Below are positions 25,447 to 33,398 of a DNA stretch of 64,000 nucleotides, one piece after another. The translations under genes were made by a program, and so were the position numbers. The notes beneath the pieces were generated by a model. It searched no databases. It was not told the DNA's origin and was given only the letters and a program-made list of their open reading frames with translations. Position 1 is the first letter of the stretch. Each line of letters begins with the position of its first letter. This stretch comes from Actinomadura atramentaria DSM 43919 (GTDB lineage Bacteria; Actinomycetota; Actinomycetes; Streptosporangiales; Streptosporangiaceae). The DNA lies in contig NZ_KB907218.1 in assembly GCF_000381885.1 (NCBI RefSeq), positions 130,840 to 194,839 of the forward strand, written 5' to 3'.

Positions 25447-25617
25447 ATGGGACGGACAATTCTCACGGTCATCGGTGTCATCCTCGCCATCTGGCTGGCC
25501 TTCACGCTCCTCGGCTGGCTGTTCTCGCTGCTGAAGTTCTTCGTCGTCGTCGGCGCCATCGCCGCCGTCGTGTACCTCGTCGTGACGCTCGTCGCCAAGT
25601 CGTCCAAGAGCGGCTGA
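25447..25617 (+). CDS. small hydrophobic membrane protein (56 aa)
   Basis: MGRTILTVIGVILAIWLAFT opens a 56-residue protein made of two membrane helices (ILTVIGVILAIWLAFTLLGW and LLKFFVVVGAIAAVVYLVVT) with a short Lys-rich cytoplasmic end (KSSKSG). Proteins of this size and pattern are common and unnamed in actinobacteria. The longer frame from 25249 is poor in hydrophobic residues and does not look translated. ATG 25447 follows TACGGT by 7 bases, so a leaderless mRNA is likely. No operon partner; the acyl-CoA synthetase begins 89 bp downstream. Confidence 0.7.
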   Translation: MGRTILTVIGVILAIWLAFTLLGWLFSLLKFFVVVGAIAAVVYLVVTLVAKSSKSG

Positions 25618-25706
25618 GGCCGGCCCCGGGAACCTCTTGCCCCCGAACGCCGTTCACCGGATGATGCGTCGATGAGACGGTGGTCACACGGCGAAAGGGG
25701 CTCCCG

Positions 25707-27263
25707 ATGGCGGGCCTGACCGATGTTCTGCGCGAGCGCGCGCGCCAGCATCCCGACCGGATCGCCTACCACGCGGGCGACGAGGCGGTCACCTACGCGG
25801 AGTTCGACCGGCGCGTCGACCGGGCGGCGGCCGCGCTCGCCGCGGCCGGGGTCGGGCCGGGCGACCGCGTCGCCTTCCTGGACAAGAACTCGCTGGAGTA
25901 CGCCGAGCAGCTCTTCGCCGCCGCCCGGCTCGGGGCCGCGCAGGTCCCGGTGAACTACCGGCTCGCGCCGGACGAGGTCGCCTACATCGTCGACAACGCC
26001 CGCGCGAAGGTGCTGATCGTCGGCCCCGAGTTCGTGCCGGTGCTGGACGCGGTGGCCGGGCGGCTGGAGCACGCGGAGCTGTTCGTCGTCATCGGCGGCG
26101 AGGACCACGGATACACCGACTACGCGGCGTGGACCGGCGGGTTCGAGGCGGTTCCGCCCGCGCACGTCCCGGCCTCGGAGGACGTGTTCGCGCAGCTCTA
26201 CTCGTCGGGCACGACGGGCCGCCCGAAGGGCGTGATGCTGACGCACGCCAGCTACGAGTCGGTCCTGCCGATCGGGCGGACGCTGTGGGACCTGCCCGAC
26301 GACGCCGTGATCATGACGGCGATGCCGATGTACCACATCGCCGGGAACATCCTGGCGATCAGCGCGATCTACAACGGCGTCACGGGCGTCATCACGCGCG
26401 AACCCGACCCGACGCGGATCGCGCGCGAGATCGAGCGGTTCGGCGTGACGCACGTGTTCGTCGTCCCGGTGCTGCTGCAGTTCTTCCAGCTCGTGCCCGA
26501 GGTCGCGGAGGCGGACCTGAGCAGCCTCCGGCTCGTCCTGTACGGCGCGTCCCCGATCAGCGAGGACGTGCTGCGCGGCGCGATGCGGCTCCTCCCCCAC
26601 GTCGAGTTCATGCAGGTGTACGGGCTGACGGAGACCACCGGCGCGATCACCTACCTGCCGCCCGACGACCACGACCCGGACGGCCCGAACGCGCACCGGC
26701 TGCGCAGCGCGGGCCTGCCGTACCCGATCGCGGAGATCAAGATCGTCGACCCGGCGACGCTGGCGGAGGTCCCGACCGGGCAGGTCGGGGAGGTGCTGTG
26801 CCGGGGGCCGCAGATGTTCGTCGGCTACTGGGACCTGCCGGACGCGACCGCCGCGTCGATCCTGCCGGACGGCTTCTTCCGCACCGGCGACGTCGGCTAC
26901 CTCGACGAGGACGGCTACCTCTACATCCACGACCGCGTCAAGGACATGATCATCTCGGGCGGCGAGAACATCTATCCCGCCGAGGTCGAGAACGCCCTGA
27001 TGGGCCACCCGCAGGTGACGGACTGCGCGGTCATCGGCGTACCGAGCGACCGGTGGGGCGAGACGCCGAAGGCCATCGTCGTCGCCGCCGGGGACGTGAC
27101 CGAGGCCGAGCTGATCGCCTACTGCCGCGAGCACCTCGCGCACTTCAAGTGCCCGACGTCGGTCGAGATCCGCGACGCGATCCCCCGCAACCCCACCGGC
27201 AAGATCCTCAAGCGCGAGTTGCGGGAGCCGTACTGGGCGGGGCAGGAGCGGGCCGTCCACTGA
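25707..27263 (+). CDS. acyl-CoA synthetase (ANL superfamily, AMP-forming)
   Basis: Activates a carboxylic acid as acyl-AMP and then acyl-CoA. The 518-residue protein shows all core motifs: YSSGTTGRPKGVMLTHA (P-loop, A3), YGLTETTGAI (A5), GDVGYLDEDGYLYIHDR (A7), RVKDMIISGGENIYPAEVE (A8) and PTGKILKREL with the catalytic lysine (A10). Length fits the medium/long-chain fatty acid class. ATG 25707 has GAAAGGGG 7 bases upstream; GTG 25680 is less likely. Acid specificity is not predictable. It stands alone on this strand, ending at a bidirectional hairpin. Confidence 0.93.
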   Translation: MAGLTDVLRERARQHPDRIAYHAGDEAVTYAEFDRRVDRAAAALAAAGVGPGDRVAFLDKNSLEYAEQLFAAARLGAAQVPVNYRLAPDEVAYIVDNARAKVLIVGPEFVPVLDAVAGRLEHAELFVVIGGEDHGYTDYAAWTGGFEAVPPAHVPASEDVFAQLYSSGTTGRPKGVMLTHASYESVLPIGRTLWDLPDDAVIMTAMPMYHIAGNILAISAIYNGVTGVITREPDPTRIAREIERFGVTHVFVVPVLLQFFQLVPEVAEADLSSLRLVLYGASPISEDVLRGAMRLLPHVEFMQVYGLTETTGAITYLPPDDHDPDGPNAHRLRSAGLPYPIAEIKIVDPATLAEVPTGQVGEVLCRGPQMFVGYWDLPDATAASILPDGFFRTGDVGYLDEDGYLYIHDRVKDMIISGGENIYPAEVENALMGHPQVTDCAVIGVPSDRWGETPKAIVVAAGDVTEAELIAYCREHLAHFKCPTSVEIRDAIPRNPTGKILKRELREPYWAGQERAVH

Positions 27264-27268
27264 GCGCC

Positions 27269-27293
27269 GGGGGCCGTCCGCCGGGCGGCCCCC
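27269..27293 (+). terminator. bidirectional hairpin terminator
   Basis: GGGGGCCG pairs with CGGCCCCC, between the convergent acyl-CoA synthetase and EEP-like genes, which end only 34 bp apart. Confidence 0.55.
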
Positions 27294-27297
27294 GCCG

Positions 27298-28197
27298 TCA
27301 GTCGAACGTGACGACCGCCGTCATCGGCCGGTGGTCGGACGAGCGGTTCGCGGTGCGCGGGACGCCGCACGACACGGCGGCCTCCTGGTTCACGAACAGG
27401 TAGTCGGTCTTCTCGACGGCCGCGCCCGTCCAGTTCTGCCGCGTCTTGCCGCCGTCGCGCTGCTTCGGGCCCTGGTCGCACTCGGCGAAGTCGCGGTACA
27501 GGGCGTCGAGCGGACGCGCGGCGGGCTGGTCGACCAGGTCGCCGCCGAACACGACGCGGCCCGGACCGGCCGCCTCGGCCAGCTCGGCGGCCTGTTTGCG
27601 CCGCCACTCGCCGCGCGGGTCCTCGGCCGTCGCGCTGAACCGGGCGGAGCACAGGCGGGTGCGCCACGTGCCGGACGTCGCGCACACGGCCGCCCGGCCG
27701 TGGCCTTTCGGCGCGGGCAGCCGGACCTTGCGGACGTCGCCGAGCGCGGTCGAACCGCCGAGCGCGACGCCCGGTCGGCCCTGCCCGTTCGCGCACGCGC
27801 CGCGCTCGTCGTCGGGGGCGAACTCCCAGGCCCAGCCCTTGAAGGCCGCGGAGTTCTTGAGCTCGGTGACCTGCGCGGAGCAGACGCGCTGGAGCAGGAC
27901 GGCCTCGGCCTTCACGCGGCGGCCACCGACCGTGTTGCCGCGCGCCTCGCGCTCGACCGCGCGGACCAGCTCGCCGGGCCGCGCGCCGAGCGGGCAGCCG
28001 GGCGCGGCGTCGCCGCAGACGTCCCACGTCATCGCGGTGATCGTCGCGGGTTCCGGGGGGTCCTCGACGCCGTTGTCGAGCGCGGGCGCGCCGCCCCCCT
28101 TCTCGATGGCCGCGCCCGCTCCGGCGAAGCCGACGACGGCGGCGGCTCCGCACACGGCGAGCAGGGGGATCAGAGCGCGGGGGGCACGCAACGGCAC
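27298..28197 (-). CDS. exported EEP-fold protein with degraded active site
   Basis: A 299-residue protein with an N-terminal anchor or signal (ALIPLLAVCGAAAVVGFAGA) and an endonuclease/exonuclease/phosphatase (EEP, DNase I-like) fold. The fold landmarks are all there but key residues are changed. MTWDVCG has Asp59 where the metal-site Asn is expected; VLLQRVC has Arg104 in place of the catalytic Glu; GGDLVDQ has Val222 in place of Asn. TDYLFVN and SSDHRP are kept. Three of the metal or phosphate contacts are thus missing, so it is probably a non-catalytic binding protein, with extra cysteines likely forming disulfides outside the cell. GTG 28197 is the only reasonable start. Convergent with the acyl-CoA synthetase gene. 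Confidence 0.78.
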   Translation of the reverse strand: MPLRAPRALIPLLAVCGAAAVVGFAGAGAAIEKGGGAPALDNGVEDPPEPATITAMTWDVCGDAAPGCPLGARPGELVRAVEREARGNTVGGRRVKAEAVLLQRVCSAQVTELKNSAAFKGWAWEFAPDDERGACANGQGRPGVALGGSTALGDVRKVRLPAPKGHGRAAVCATSGTWRTRLCSARFSATAEDPRGEWRRKQAAELAEAAGPGRVVFGGDLVDQPAARPLDALYRDFAECDQGPKQRDGGKTRQNWTGAAVEKTDYLFVNQEAAVSCGVPRTANRSSDHRPMTAVVTFD

Positions 28198-28341
28198 TCC
28201 AGGGGGTGGTTCAGCGGGGGTTGTCCCGAAATCTCACCACATCAAGATCCTCACCCGCCAGCGGTTCCGGACCACCCGGTCACTCAACTTGGGACGGACC
28301 GTACCGGGATGATTCGCCCGCGCCGCCGTTTCCGGCCCGGT

Positions 28342-30528
28342 TCAGGACTCGCCCTCCACACTCCGCGGCGCGCTCCGGCGGTACCCGGCGGCGGGCCGCG
28401 CCGCGAGCAGCGCCCAGCCCGTCAACGCGCCGAGCAGCGGGAACGCGGCGATGCCCGCGATGAGGACGACGGGGCCGGCCGAGTCGGCGAACGTCCCCGT
28501 CAGCGCCGCGCCGATCGCGGACGCACCGATCTTCAGGCTGCCCGCCGTCGTGTTGACCTGGCCGAGCCGGCCCGGCGGGGCCTCGCGCTGCCGCAGCAGC
28601 AGCGTCGCCGCGAACGCCGGGCCCTCCGACAGGCCCGCCGCCGCGAACGCGACCGCCGCCCAGCCGACGGACGGGACGACGGCGAGCGCGCCGAGCGCCG
28701 TGCCGAACGCGGCGAGCCCGAACAGCATGACGGACTGCGCGTGCCTGACCGTGAGCAGACGGCTCGACGCGAGCGAGCCCAGCAGCGACCCGGCGGCCAT
28801 CGCGACGAGCAGCCGCCCGCCCGCCGCCTCGTCGCCCCCGAGATGGCGGCCGAGCAGGACGGCGGTGACGGCGATGCCGCCGAGCCCGAGACTCGCGAGC
28901 GTCGTGGCGACGGTCAGGCCGCGCAGCACCCGGTTGCGCGCGAGCACGGAAGCCCCGCCCGCGAGCACATCCCGCAACCCGACGGCTTCACCGGCCCGCT
29001 GCGGGTTCCCGCCCTCCGCCTCGGCGCCCGCGCTGACACCCGCACCCGCACCCCCACCCGCGCCCGCGCTCACGTCCGCGCCTGCACCCGCGCCCGCACT
29101 CCCACTGGCGCCCGCATGCGCACCCTCACCCACGCTGGCACCCAAGCCAGCATTGGCACCTACACCAGCGCTCGCGCCCACATGCGCGCCCGCATTTACG
29201 CCCGCGCCCGCACTCGCACCCGTGTCAGCGTCTGCGTCCACGCCCGCATCCGCATTCGGCGCACCACATCCCGCGCCCCCGCCCGTGTTCCCGCCTGCGC
29301 CCGTGTCCCCGCCCGCGTTCGCATCGCCGCCCGCGCCGCCGCAGCCCACTTCCGAGCTCGCATCGCTGGCCGCTTCCGCACCTGGCGCCGCGCTCACGCC
29401 CTCGCCAGCACTCGTGTTCGCACCCCAACCCGAATCCACACCCAGGCCCGGCCTGACTTGACCCGCGTCCGCGTCTCCACTCGCACGTGCATCCGCGCCT
29501 GTGGCTGCGCTCACGCCCGTACCTGCGCTCGTCTTCGCGCCCGAACCCGGGTCCACGCCCGCGTCCGGCTCAGCGCAGGCCGCGCCCCCGCCCGTGTCCG
29601 CGCGCGTGTCCGGCACGGCACAGCCCGTGTCCGTATCTCCCTCTTCAGCGCTCGCGTCGCCGCCGACGCTCGCGCTCACGCGTGCGCCCGCGCTCGTATT
29701 CGCACACGCGTTCACGCCCGGGTCTGGTGCAGTGCGGGCCGCGCTGACGTCGGCGGTTGCGTCCGGGGTCTTGGTTGGCGTGGGTCGTTCTGTGCCGGGT
29801 GTGGGGGCATCGGAAGGGGGTGCGAATGCGTCCAGGGTTATGCCCATGCCTGTGCTTGCGCTCAGGTCTGAGGTTGCGCCCGTGTTCAGGGGCGGGGGTG
29901 CGTTCGTGTTCGGGGTTGGGCTGGTGGGTGTTTTCGGGTTCGGGGGCGCGTCGGGGTGGTTGGGGGTTCGGGTTTTCGCGGTGGGGAGGAACGTCAGCGC
30001 CAGGGTGCCCAGGAGGGCTCCGGCGACGATGGGGATGCCCGCGAACTCGCCGCCGGAGGCGGAGGCGATGAAGGCCGCCACGCCGGGGCCCGCGATGGCG
30101 GCGATGTTGTAGCTGGAGGCTTCCAGGCCGTAGGCGCGCGGGAGCCGTCGCTCGGGGACGAAGCGGGGCAGCAGGCCGGTCAGGGCGACCACGACGGGTT
30201 CGGTCAGGCCGATGACGGCCGCGACGGTCAGCGCGAGCGGGAGCGGCGCGTCCCCGGCCAGGAGCAGGAGCGCCGCCGTCGCCACCGCGTAGAGCCCGGC
30301 GATTCCGGCGACGAACCGGCCGGGGCGGCGCGTCCGGTCGAGGACGTGCCCGATGACCGGGCCGCTGAGGACGTACGGCAGCGTCATCGCCGTCTGGAGG
30401 AACCCGGCGGACGCCGCGTCGTCCGTCCGCGCCTGGACGGTCAGCACCAGCGCCGTCGCCAGCCCTTCCGCCGAGACCCGGAGGAGCGTCGCGGCGGTGA
30501 GGTGCAGGGGCAGGGAGCGATCCGACAT
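28342..30528 (-). CDS. MFS transporter with a ~330-residue Ala/Gly/Thr/Asp-rich central loop
   Basis: A 728-residue major facilitator. The N-terminal six-helix half covers residues 1-182 (ALVLTVQARTDDAASAGFLQ, GPVIGHVLDRTRRPGR with the loop 2-3 signature) and the second half residues 513-728 (VLRGLTVATTLASLGLGGIA, LTGTFADSAGPVVL). Ordinary members of this family are about 400 residues. Between the halves, residues 183-510 are a hydrophilic low-complexity segment: first Pro/Thr/Asn-rich, then built from Ala, Gly, Ser, Thr, Asp and a few Cys in degenerate repeats of 30-40 residues (GVDPGSGAKTSAGTGVSA; GVDSGWGANTSAGEGVSA). The reading frame stays open throughout. The substrate is unknown. Divergent from the TetR gene. 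Confidence 0.82.
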   Translation of the reverse strand: MSDRSLPLHLTAATLLRVSAEGLATALVLTVQARTDDAASAGFLQTAMTLPYVLSGPVIGHVLDRTRRPGRFVAGIAGLYAVATAALLLLAGDAPLPLALTVAAVIGLTEPVVVALTGLLPRFVPERRLPRAYGLEASSYNIAAIAGPGVAAFIASASGGEFAGIPIVAGALLGTLALTFLPTAKTRTPNHPDAPPNPKTPTSPTPNTNAPPPLNTGATSDLSASTGMGITLDAFAPPSDAPTPGTERPTPTKTPDATADVSAARTAPDPGVNACANTSAGARVSASVGGDASAEEGDTDTGCAVPDTRADTGGGAACAEPDAGVDPGSGAKTSAGTGVSAATGADARASGDADAGQVRPGLGVDSGWGANTSAGEGVSAAPGAEAASDASSEVGCGGAGGDANAGGDTGAGGNTGGGAGCGAPNADAGVDADADTGASAGAGVNAGAHVGASAGVGANAGLGASVGEGAHAGASGSAGAGAGADVSAGAGGGAGAGVSAGAEAEGGNPQRAGEAVGLRDVLAGGASVLARNRVLRGLTVATTLASLGLGGIAVTAVLLGRHLGGDEAAGGRLLVAMAAGSLLGSLASSRLLTVRHAQSVMLFGLAAFGTALGALAVVPSVGWAAVAFAAAGLSEGPAFAATLLLRQREAPPGRLGQVNTTAGSLKIGASAIGAALTGTFADSAGPVVLIAGIAAFPLLGALTGWALLAARPAAGYRRSAPRSVEGES
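28999..29982 (-). repeat. low-complexity coding repeat in the MFS central loop
   Basis: About 984 bp encoding residues 183-510 of the MFS protein. The DNA is a degenerate array of short GC-rich words (GCGCCCGC, GCACCCGC with variants) arranged in imperfect units of roughly 100-120 bp. Both other plus-strand frames are also open here, which is a by-product of the repetition. Confidence 0.7.
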
Positions 30529-30612
30529 CTCCGCATCGTGACATTGCGGACCTGATCCGCGCCTCAGTGCGGAGCGTCCCAGGTCGGACACTTTCCGATC
30601 ATCCCCATTGAA

Positions 30613-30642
30613 TTGACCGATCGTTCCAGATAGGGCTACGCT
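30613..30642 (+). promoter_or_regulatory. TetR-gene promoter with overlapping candidate operator
   Basis: TTGACC at 30613-30618 and TACGCT at 30637-30642 (18-bp spacing) end 7 bases before GTG 30650. The spacer holds TGACCGATC-GTTC-CAGATA, whose GACCGATCGTTC is a near-palindrome. A shorter version recurs at 31219-31233, between the TetR and SDR genes. Confidence 0.5.
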
Positions 30643-30649
30643 CCCGGCC

Positions 30650-31222
30650 GTGGCGAGAACCAAGGAGTTCGATCCGGACGCCGCCCTCGACGCGGCCCTG
30701 GAACTGTTCTGGGAACGCGGCTACGAGGCGACGTCGATGGCCGACCTCGTGGCGCGCCTCGGCATCGGCCGGGCCAGCCTCTACGCGACGTTCGGCGGCA
30801 AGCACGACCTGTTCCTGCGCGCGCTGGAGCGCTACCGCGACCGCGCCGACCCGGTCGAGTCGCTGGCCCGCCCCGGCCCGGCGCTGCCCGCCGTCCGGGC
30901 GCTGCTCGCGTCCTACGTGGCCGCCGACCTGGCCGACCGGCGCGGCTGCATGGTCGTCAACACGGCGGTCGAGCTGGCGCCGCGCGACGCGGCGGCGGCG
31001 CGGCGGGTCGCGGCGGCGTGGGACGGCCTGGAGGCGGCGCTGGCCGCCGCGCTCGTCCGCGCCCGCGCGCAGGGCGAGATCCCGGCCGACCGCGACCCCC
31101 GCGCGCTGGCGCGCTTCCTGCTCGTCGTCGCGCAGGGCCTGCGCGTCGTCGGGCGCGCGGACGCCGATCCGCGCCGCCTCTGGGACGCCGTCGAGCAGAC
31201 GATGGCCGCCATTCAGGACTGA
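30650..31222 (+). CDS. TetR family transcriptional regulator
   Basis: A 190-residue repressor. The DNA-binding helix-turn-helix is in residues 8-55: ALDAALELFWERGYEATSMA, then LVARLGIGRASLYATFGGKH. The C-terminal ligand domain contains GCMVVNTAVELAPRDAAAAR, close to the branch that includes LfrR/AcrR-like and aldehyde/quinone-responsive regulators. GTG 30650 fits a leaderless start from the TACGCT box. It most likely represses itself and the SDR gene that begins 25 bases after its stop, and perhaps the divergent MFS gene, since a repeated TGACCGATC...CAGATA motif occurs before each plus-strand gene. Confidence 0.9.
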   Translation: MARTKEFDPDAALDAALELFWERGYEATSMADLVARLGIGRASLYATFGGKHDLFLRALERYRDRADPVESLARPGPALPAVRALLASYVAADLADRRGCMVVNTAVELAPRDAAAARRVAAAWDGLEAALAAALVRARAQGEIPADRDPRALARFLLVVAQGLRVVGRADADPRRLWDAVEQTMAAIQD

Positions 31223-31233
31223 CCGATCCAGAT
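31219..31233 (+). promoter_or_regulatory. second candidate TetR operator
   Basis: TGACCGATC-CAGATA overlaps the TetR stop codon and precedes the SDR ribosome site. Compared with the 30614-30632 copy it lacks a 4-base insert (GTTC). Confidence 0.4.
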
Positions 31234-31246
31234 AAGGCGGGTTGTC

Positions 31247-31993
31247 ATGGACTTCACCGGTAAGACGGTCCTCATCACCGGGGCGAGCGGCGGCCTCGGC
31301 CGCGCCGCCGCCGTCGCGTTCGCCGGGGCCGGCGCGGACGTGGTCGCGGCGGGCCGGGACGAGGCAGCCGTCGCGCGCACGGTCGAGGCGGCGGGCGCGC
31401 GGGCGTCCGGCGTCCTCGCGGACGTCACCGAGCCCGCGAGCGTGCGGCGCATGGTCGCGACGGTGCTGGAGCGGCACGGCCGGCTCGACGTGGCGTTCAA
31501 CAACGCGGGTGTCCGCGGCGCGGCTGCCCCGCTGGCGGACCAGGACGAGGAGAACTGGGACGCCGTCCTCGCCACGAACGCGACAGGCGTCTTCCTCTCG
31601 ATGAAGTACGAGATCGCCGCGATGCGCGAGCGGGGCGGCGGCGTCATCGTCAACACCGCGTCCAACATCGGCGCGCACCGGCGGCTGGCGGGCCTCGGCC
31701 CGTACACGGCGGCGAAGGCGGCGGTCAGCGCGCTGACCAGGAACACCGCGCTGGAGTACATCGGCGAGGGAATCCGGATCAACGCGGTCAGCCCCGGCGC
31801 GATCGACACCCCGATGTCGCTGCGCCCCGGCGAGACGGAGGCGGAGCGAGCGGCCCGGATGCGGACCGGCAACCCCCTCGGCCGCGTCGCGACGCCCGGC
31901 GAGGTCGTCGCGGCCGTGCTGTGGCTGGCGTCGGACGCGTCGTCGTTCGTCGTCGGCCAGGACTACGTCGTGGACGGCGGCGCCACCGCCTGA
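31247..31993 (+). CDS. short-chain dehydrogenase/reductase
   Basis: A 248-residue NAD(P)-dependent oxidoreductase of the classical SDR type. The cofactor motif is VLITGASGGLGRAAAVAFAG, followed by DVAFNNAGVRG (NNAG), the catalytic Ser in VNTASNIGAHRRL, and YTAAKAAVSAL (YxxxK). The C-terminus RVATPGEVVAAVLWLASDAS followed by DYVVDGGATA is typical of the FabG-like group. The A/G-x-D motif after strand 2 (ADVVAAGRDEAAV) contains Arg, so NADPH is preferred. The substrate is unknown; pairing with a TetR repressor suggests induced detoxification of a carbonyl or alcohol. AAGGCGGG precedes ATG 31247. Confidence 0.92.
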   Translation: MDFTGKTVLITGASGGLGRAAAVAFAGAGADVVAAGRDEAAVARTVEAAGARASGVLADVTEPASVRRMVATVLERHGRLDVAFNNAGVRGAAAPLADQDEENWDAVLATNATGVFLSMKYEIAAMRERGGGVIVNTASNIGAHRRLAGLGPYTAAKAAVSALTRNTALEYIGEGIRINAVSPGAIDTPMSLRPGETEAERAARMRTGNPLGRVATPGEVVAAVLWLASDASSFVVGQDYVVDGGATA

Positions 31994-32015
31994 CGGCCAC
32001 GAAAATGTCGCCGCC

Positions 32016-32021
32016 TAGACT
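32016..32021 (+). promoter_or_regulatory. -10 element of leaderless arginine deiminase promoter
   Basis: TAGACT ends 7 bases before the GTG at 32029. Confidence 0.5.
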
Positions 32022-32028
32022 GCGAAGG

Positions 32029-33267
32029 GTGACGGAGACAACGGCCAGCGAGCACCGGGTCACCAGCGAGGTCGGCCGCCTGCGGACCGTCCTCATGCAC
32101 CGGCCGGGGGCGGAGCTGAAGCGCCTGACCCCGCGCAACAACGACAAGCTCCTGTTCGACGCGATCCCGTGGGTGGGCCGCGCGCAGGAGGAGCACGACG
32201 CGTTCGCGCAGGCGCTGCGCGACCGGGGCGTCGAGGTCCTGTACGTCACCGAGCTGCTGCAGGAGGTGCTGGAGTTCGGGGCGGCGCGCGACCAGGCCGT
32301 CGCGGAGGCGGTCGCGGACCGCCGCTGGGGCGACCGGCTCCGCGCGATCGTCCGCGAGCACCTGTGCGCGCAGGACCCGGAGGACCTGGCGGCGATCCTC
32401 GTCGCGGGCCTGGCGCACGAGGAGCTGAAGACCGGCCGCGGCCTGGTCTACCGGCTGATGGACCGCGCGGACTTCATCATCGACCCGCTGCCGAGCCTGC
32501 TGTTCACCCGCGACAGCAGCGCGTGGATCGGCGAGCGCGTCGCGGTGACGAGCCTGGCGATGCCCGCGCGCCGCCGCGAGTCGGCGCTGACGGGGCTGAT
32601 CTACCGGCACCATCCGCGGTTCGCGCACGTCGAGCGCGTGTACGACCCGTCGCTGGAGCACGTCGAGGGCGGCGACCTGCTGCTGCTCGCGCCCGGCGTG
32701 ATCGCGGTCGGGGTCGGGGAGCGGACGACGCCCGCCGGGGCCGAGCGGCTGGCCCGGCAGGTGTTCGCGGCCGGGCTCGCGCGGACGGTGCTGGCCGTCC
32801 CGATCGCGCAGCGCCGCGCCACGATGCACCTGGACACCGTCTGCACGATGGTCGACGTGGACACCGTCCTGATGTACCCGCCGGTCGCGGACTCGCTGAC
32901 CGCGTACCCGGTGACGGCGGACGGCGACGGCGGCCTGCGCGTCGCGGAGCCGCGCCCGTTCCTGCGCGCCGCCGCCGACGCGATGGGCCTGGACCGGCTC
33001 AAGGTGATCGACACCGGCCTGGACCCGGTGACGGCCGAGCGCGAGCAGTGGGACGACGGTAACAACACGCTGGCCGTCGCGCCGCGCCTGGCCGTGGCGT
33101 ACGAGCGCAACGTCGAGACCAACGAGCAGTTGGAGAAGGCCGGGATCGAGGTCATCCGGATCAGCGGCAGCGAACTCGGCAGCGGGCGCGGCGGCCCGCG
33201 CTGCATGTCGTGCCCGATCCTGCGCGACCCGCCGCCCGCTCCGACGGCGACGCCCGTCGCGGACTGA
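32029..33267 (+). CDS. arcA: arginine deiminase
   Basis: Hydrolyses L-arginine to citrulline and ammonia. The 412-residue protein has the guanidino-group-modifying (pentein) fold with all main motifs: VLMHRPGAELKRLTP, DPLPSLLFTRDSSAWIG (substrate Asp and Arg), ERVYDPSLEHVEGGDLLLL, MHLDTVCTMVD (catalytic His), and GGPRCMSCPI with the nucleophilic Cys. GTG 32029 is preferred to ATG 32005 because TAGACT lies 7 bases before it. arcB and arcC, which would make ATP from citrulline, are not within the window, so this gene may serve nitrogen release or pH defence alone. A strong hairpin ends the unit. Confidence 0.94.
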   Translation: MTETTASEHRVTSEVGRLRTVLMHRPGAELKRLTPRNNDKLLFDAIPWVGRAQEEHDAFAQALRDRGVEVLYVTELLQEVLEFGAARDQAVAEAVADRRWGDRLRAIVREHLCAQDPEDLAAILVAGLAHEELKTGRGLVYRLMDRADFIIDPLPSLLFTRDSSAWIGERVAVTSLAMPARRRESALTGLIYRHHPRFAHVERVYDPSLEHVEGGDLLLLAPGVIAVGVGERTTPAGAERLARQVFAAGLARTVLAVPIAQRRATMHLDTVCTMVDVDTVLMYPPVADSLTAYPVTADGDGGLRVAEPRPFLRAAADAMGLDRLKVIDTGLDPVTAEREQWDDGNNTLAVAPRLAVAYERNVETNEQLEKAGIEVIRISGSELGSGRGGPRCMSCPILRDPPPAPTATPVAD

Positions 33268-33275
33268 AACGCGGA

Positions 33276-33309
33276 AACCGCCCCGGACCAGGCGCGGTCC
33301 GGGGCGGTT
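33276..33309 (+). terminator. hairpin terminator after arcA
   Basis: AACCGCCCCGGACC pairs with GGTCCGGGGCGGTT around a 6-base loop, nine bases after the arcA stop. There is no T-run, as is usual for high-GC actinobacteria. Confidence 0.65.
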
Positions 33310-33398
33310 CGGCGGAGTTGGACGCTCGGGCGGTGCCGACGGGGGCACGACAGCGCCCGAGCTTGGGCAGGACCCTACAAGGCCCCCCGAACGGCGTT

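Noticed and set aside
27331..29871. 846-codon plus-strand frame, with another long frame at 28451-29461
   Set aside because: Both lie opposite the EEP-like and MFS genes. Their TRTRTPTRAR-like composition mirrors the repeat DNA and has no fold features.
28999..29982. CRISPR-like or satellite array
   Set aside because: Repeats are degenerate, of uneven length and in frame with the MFS protein; there are no constant spacers and no cas genes.
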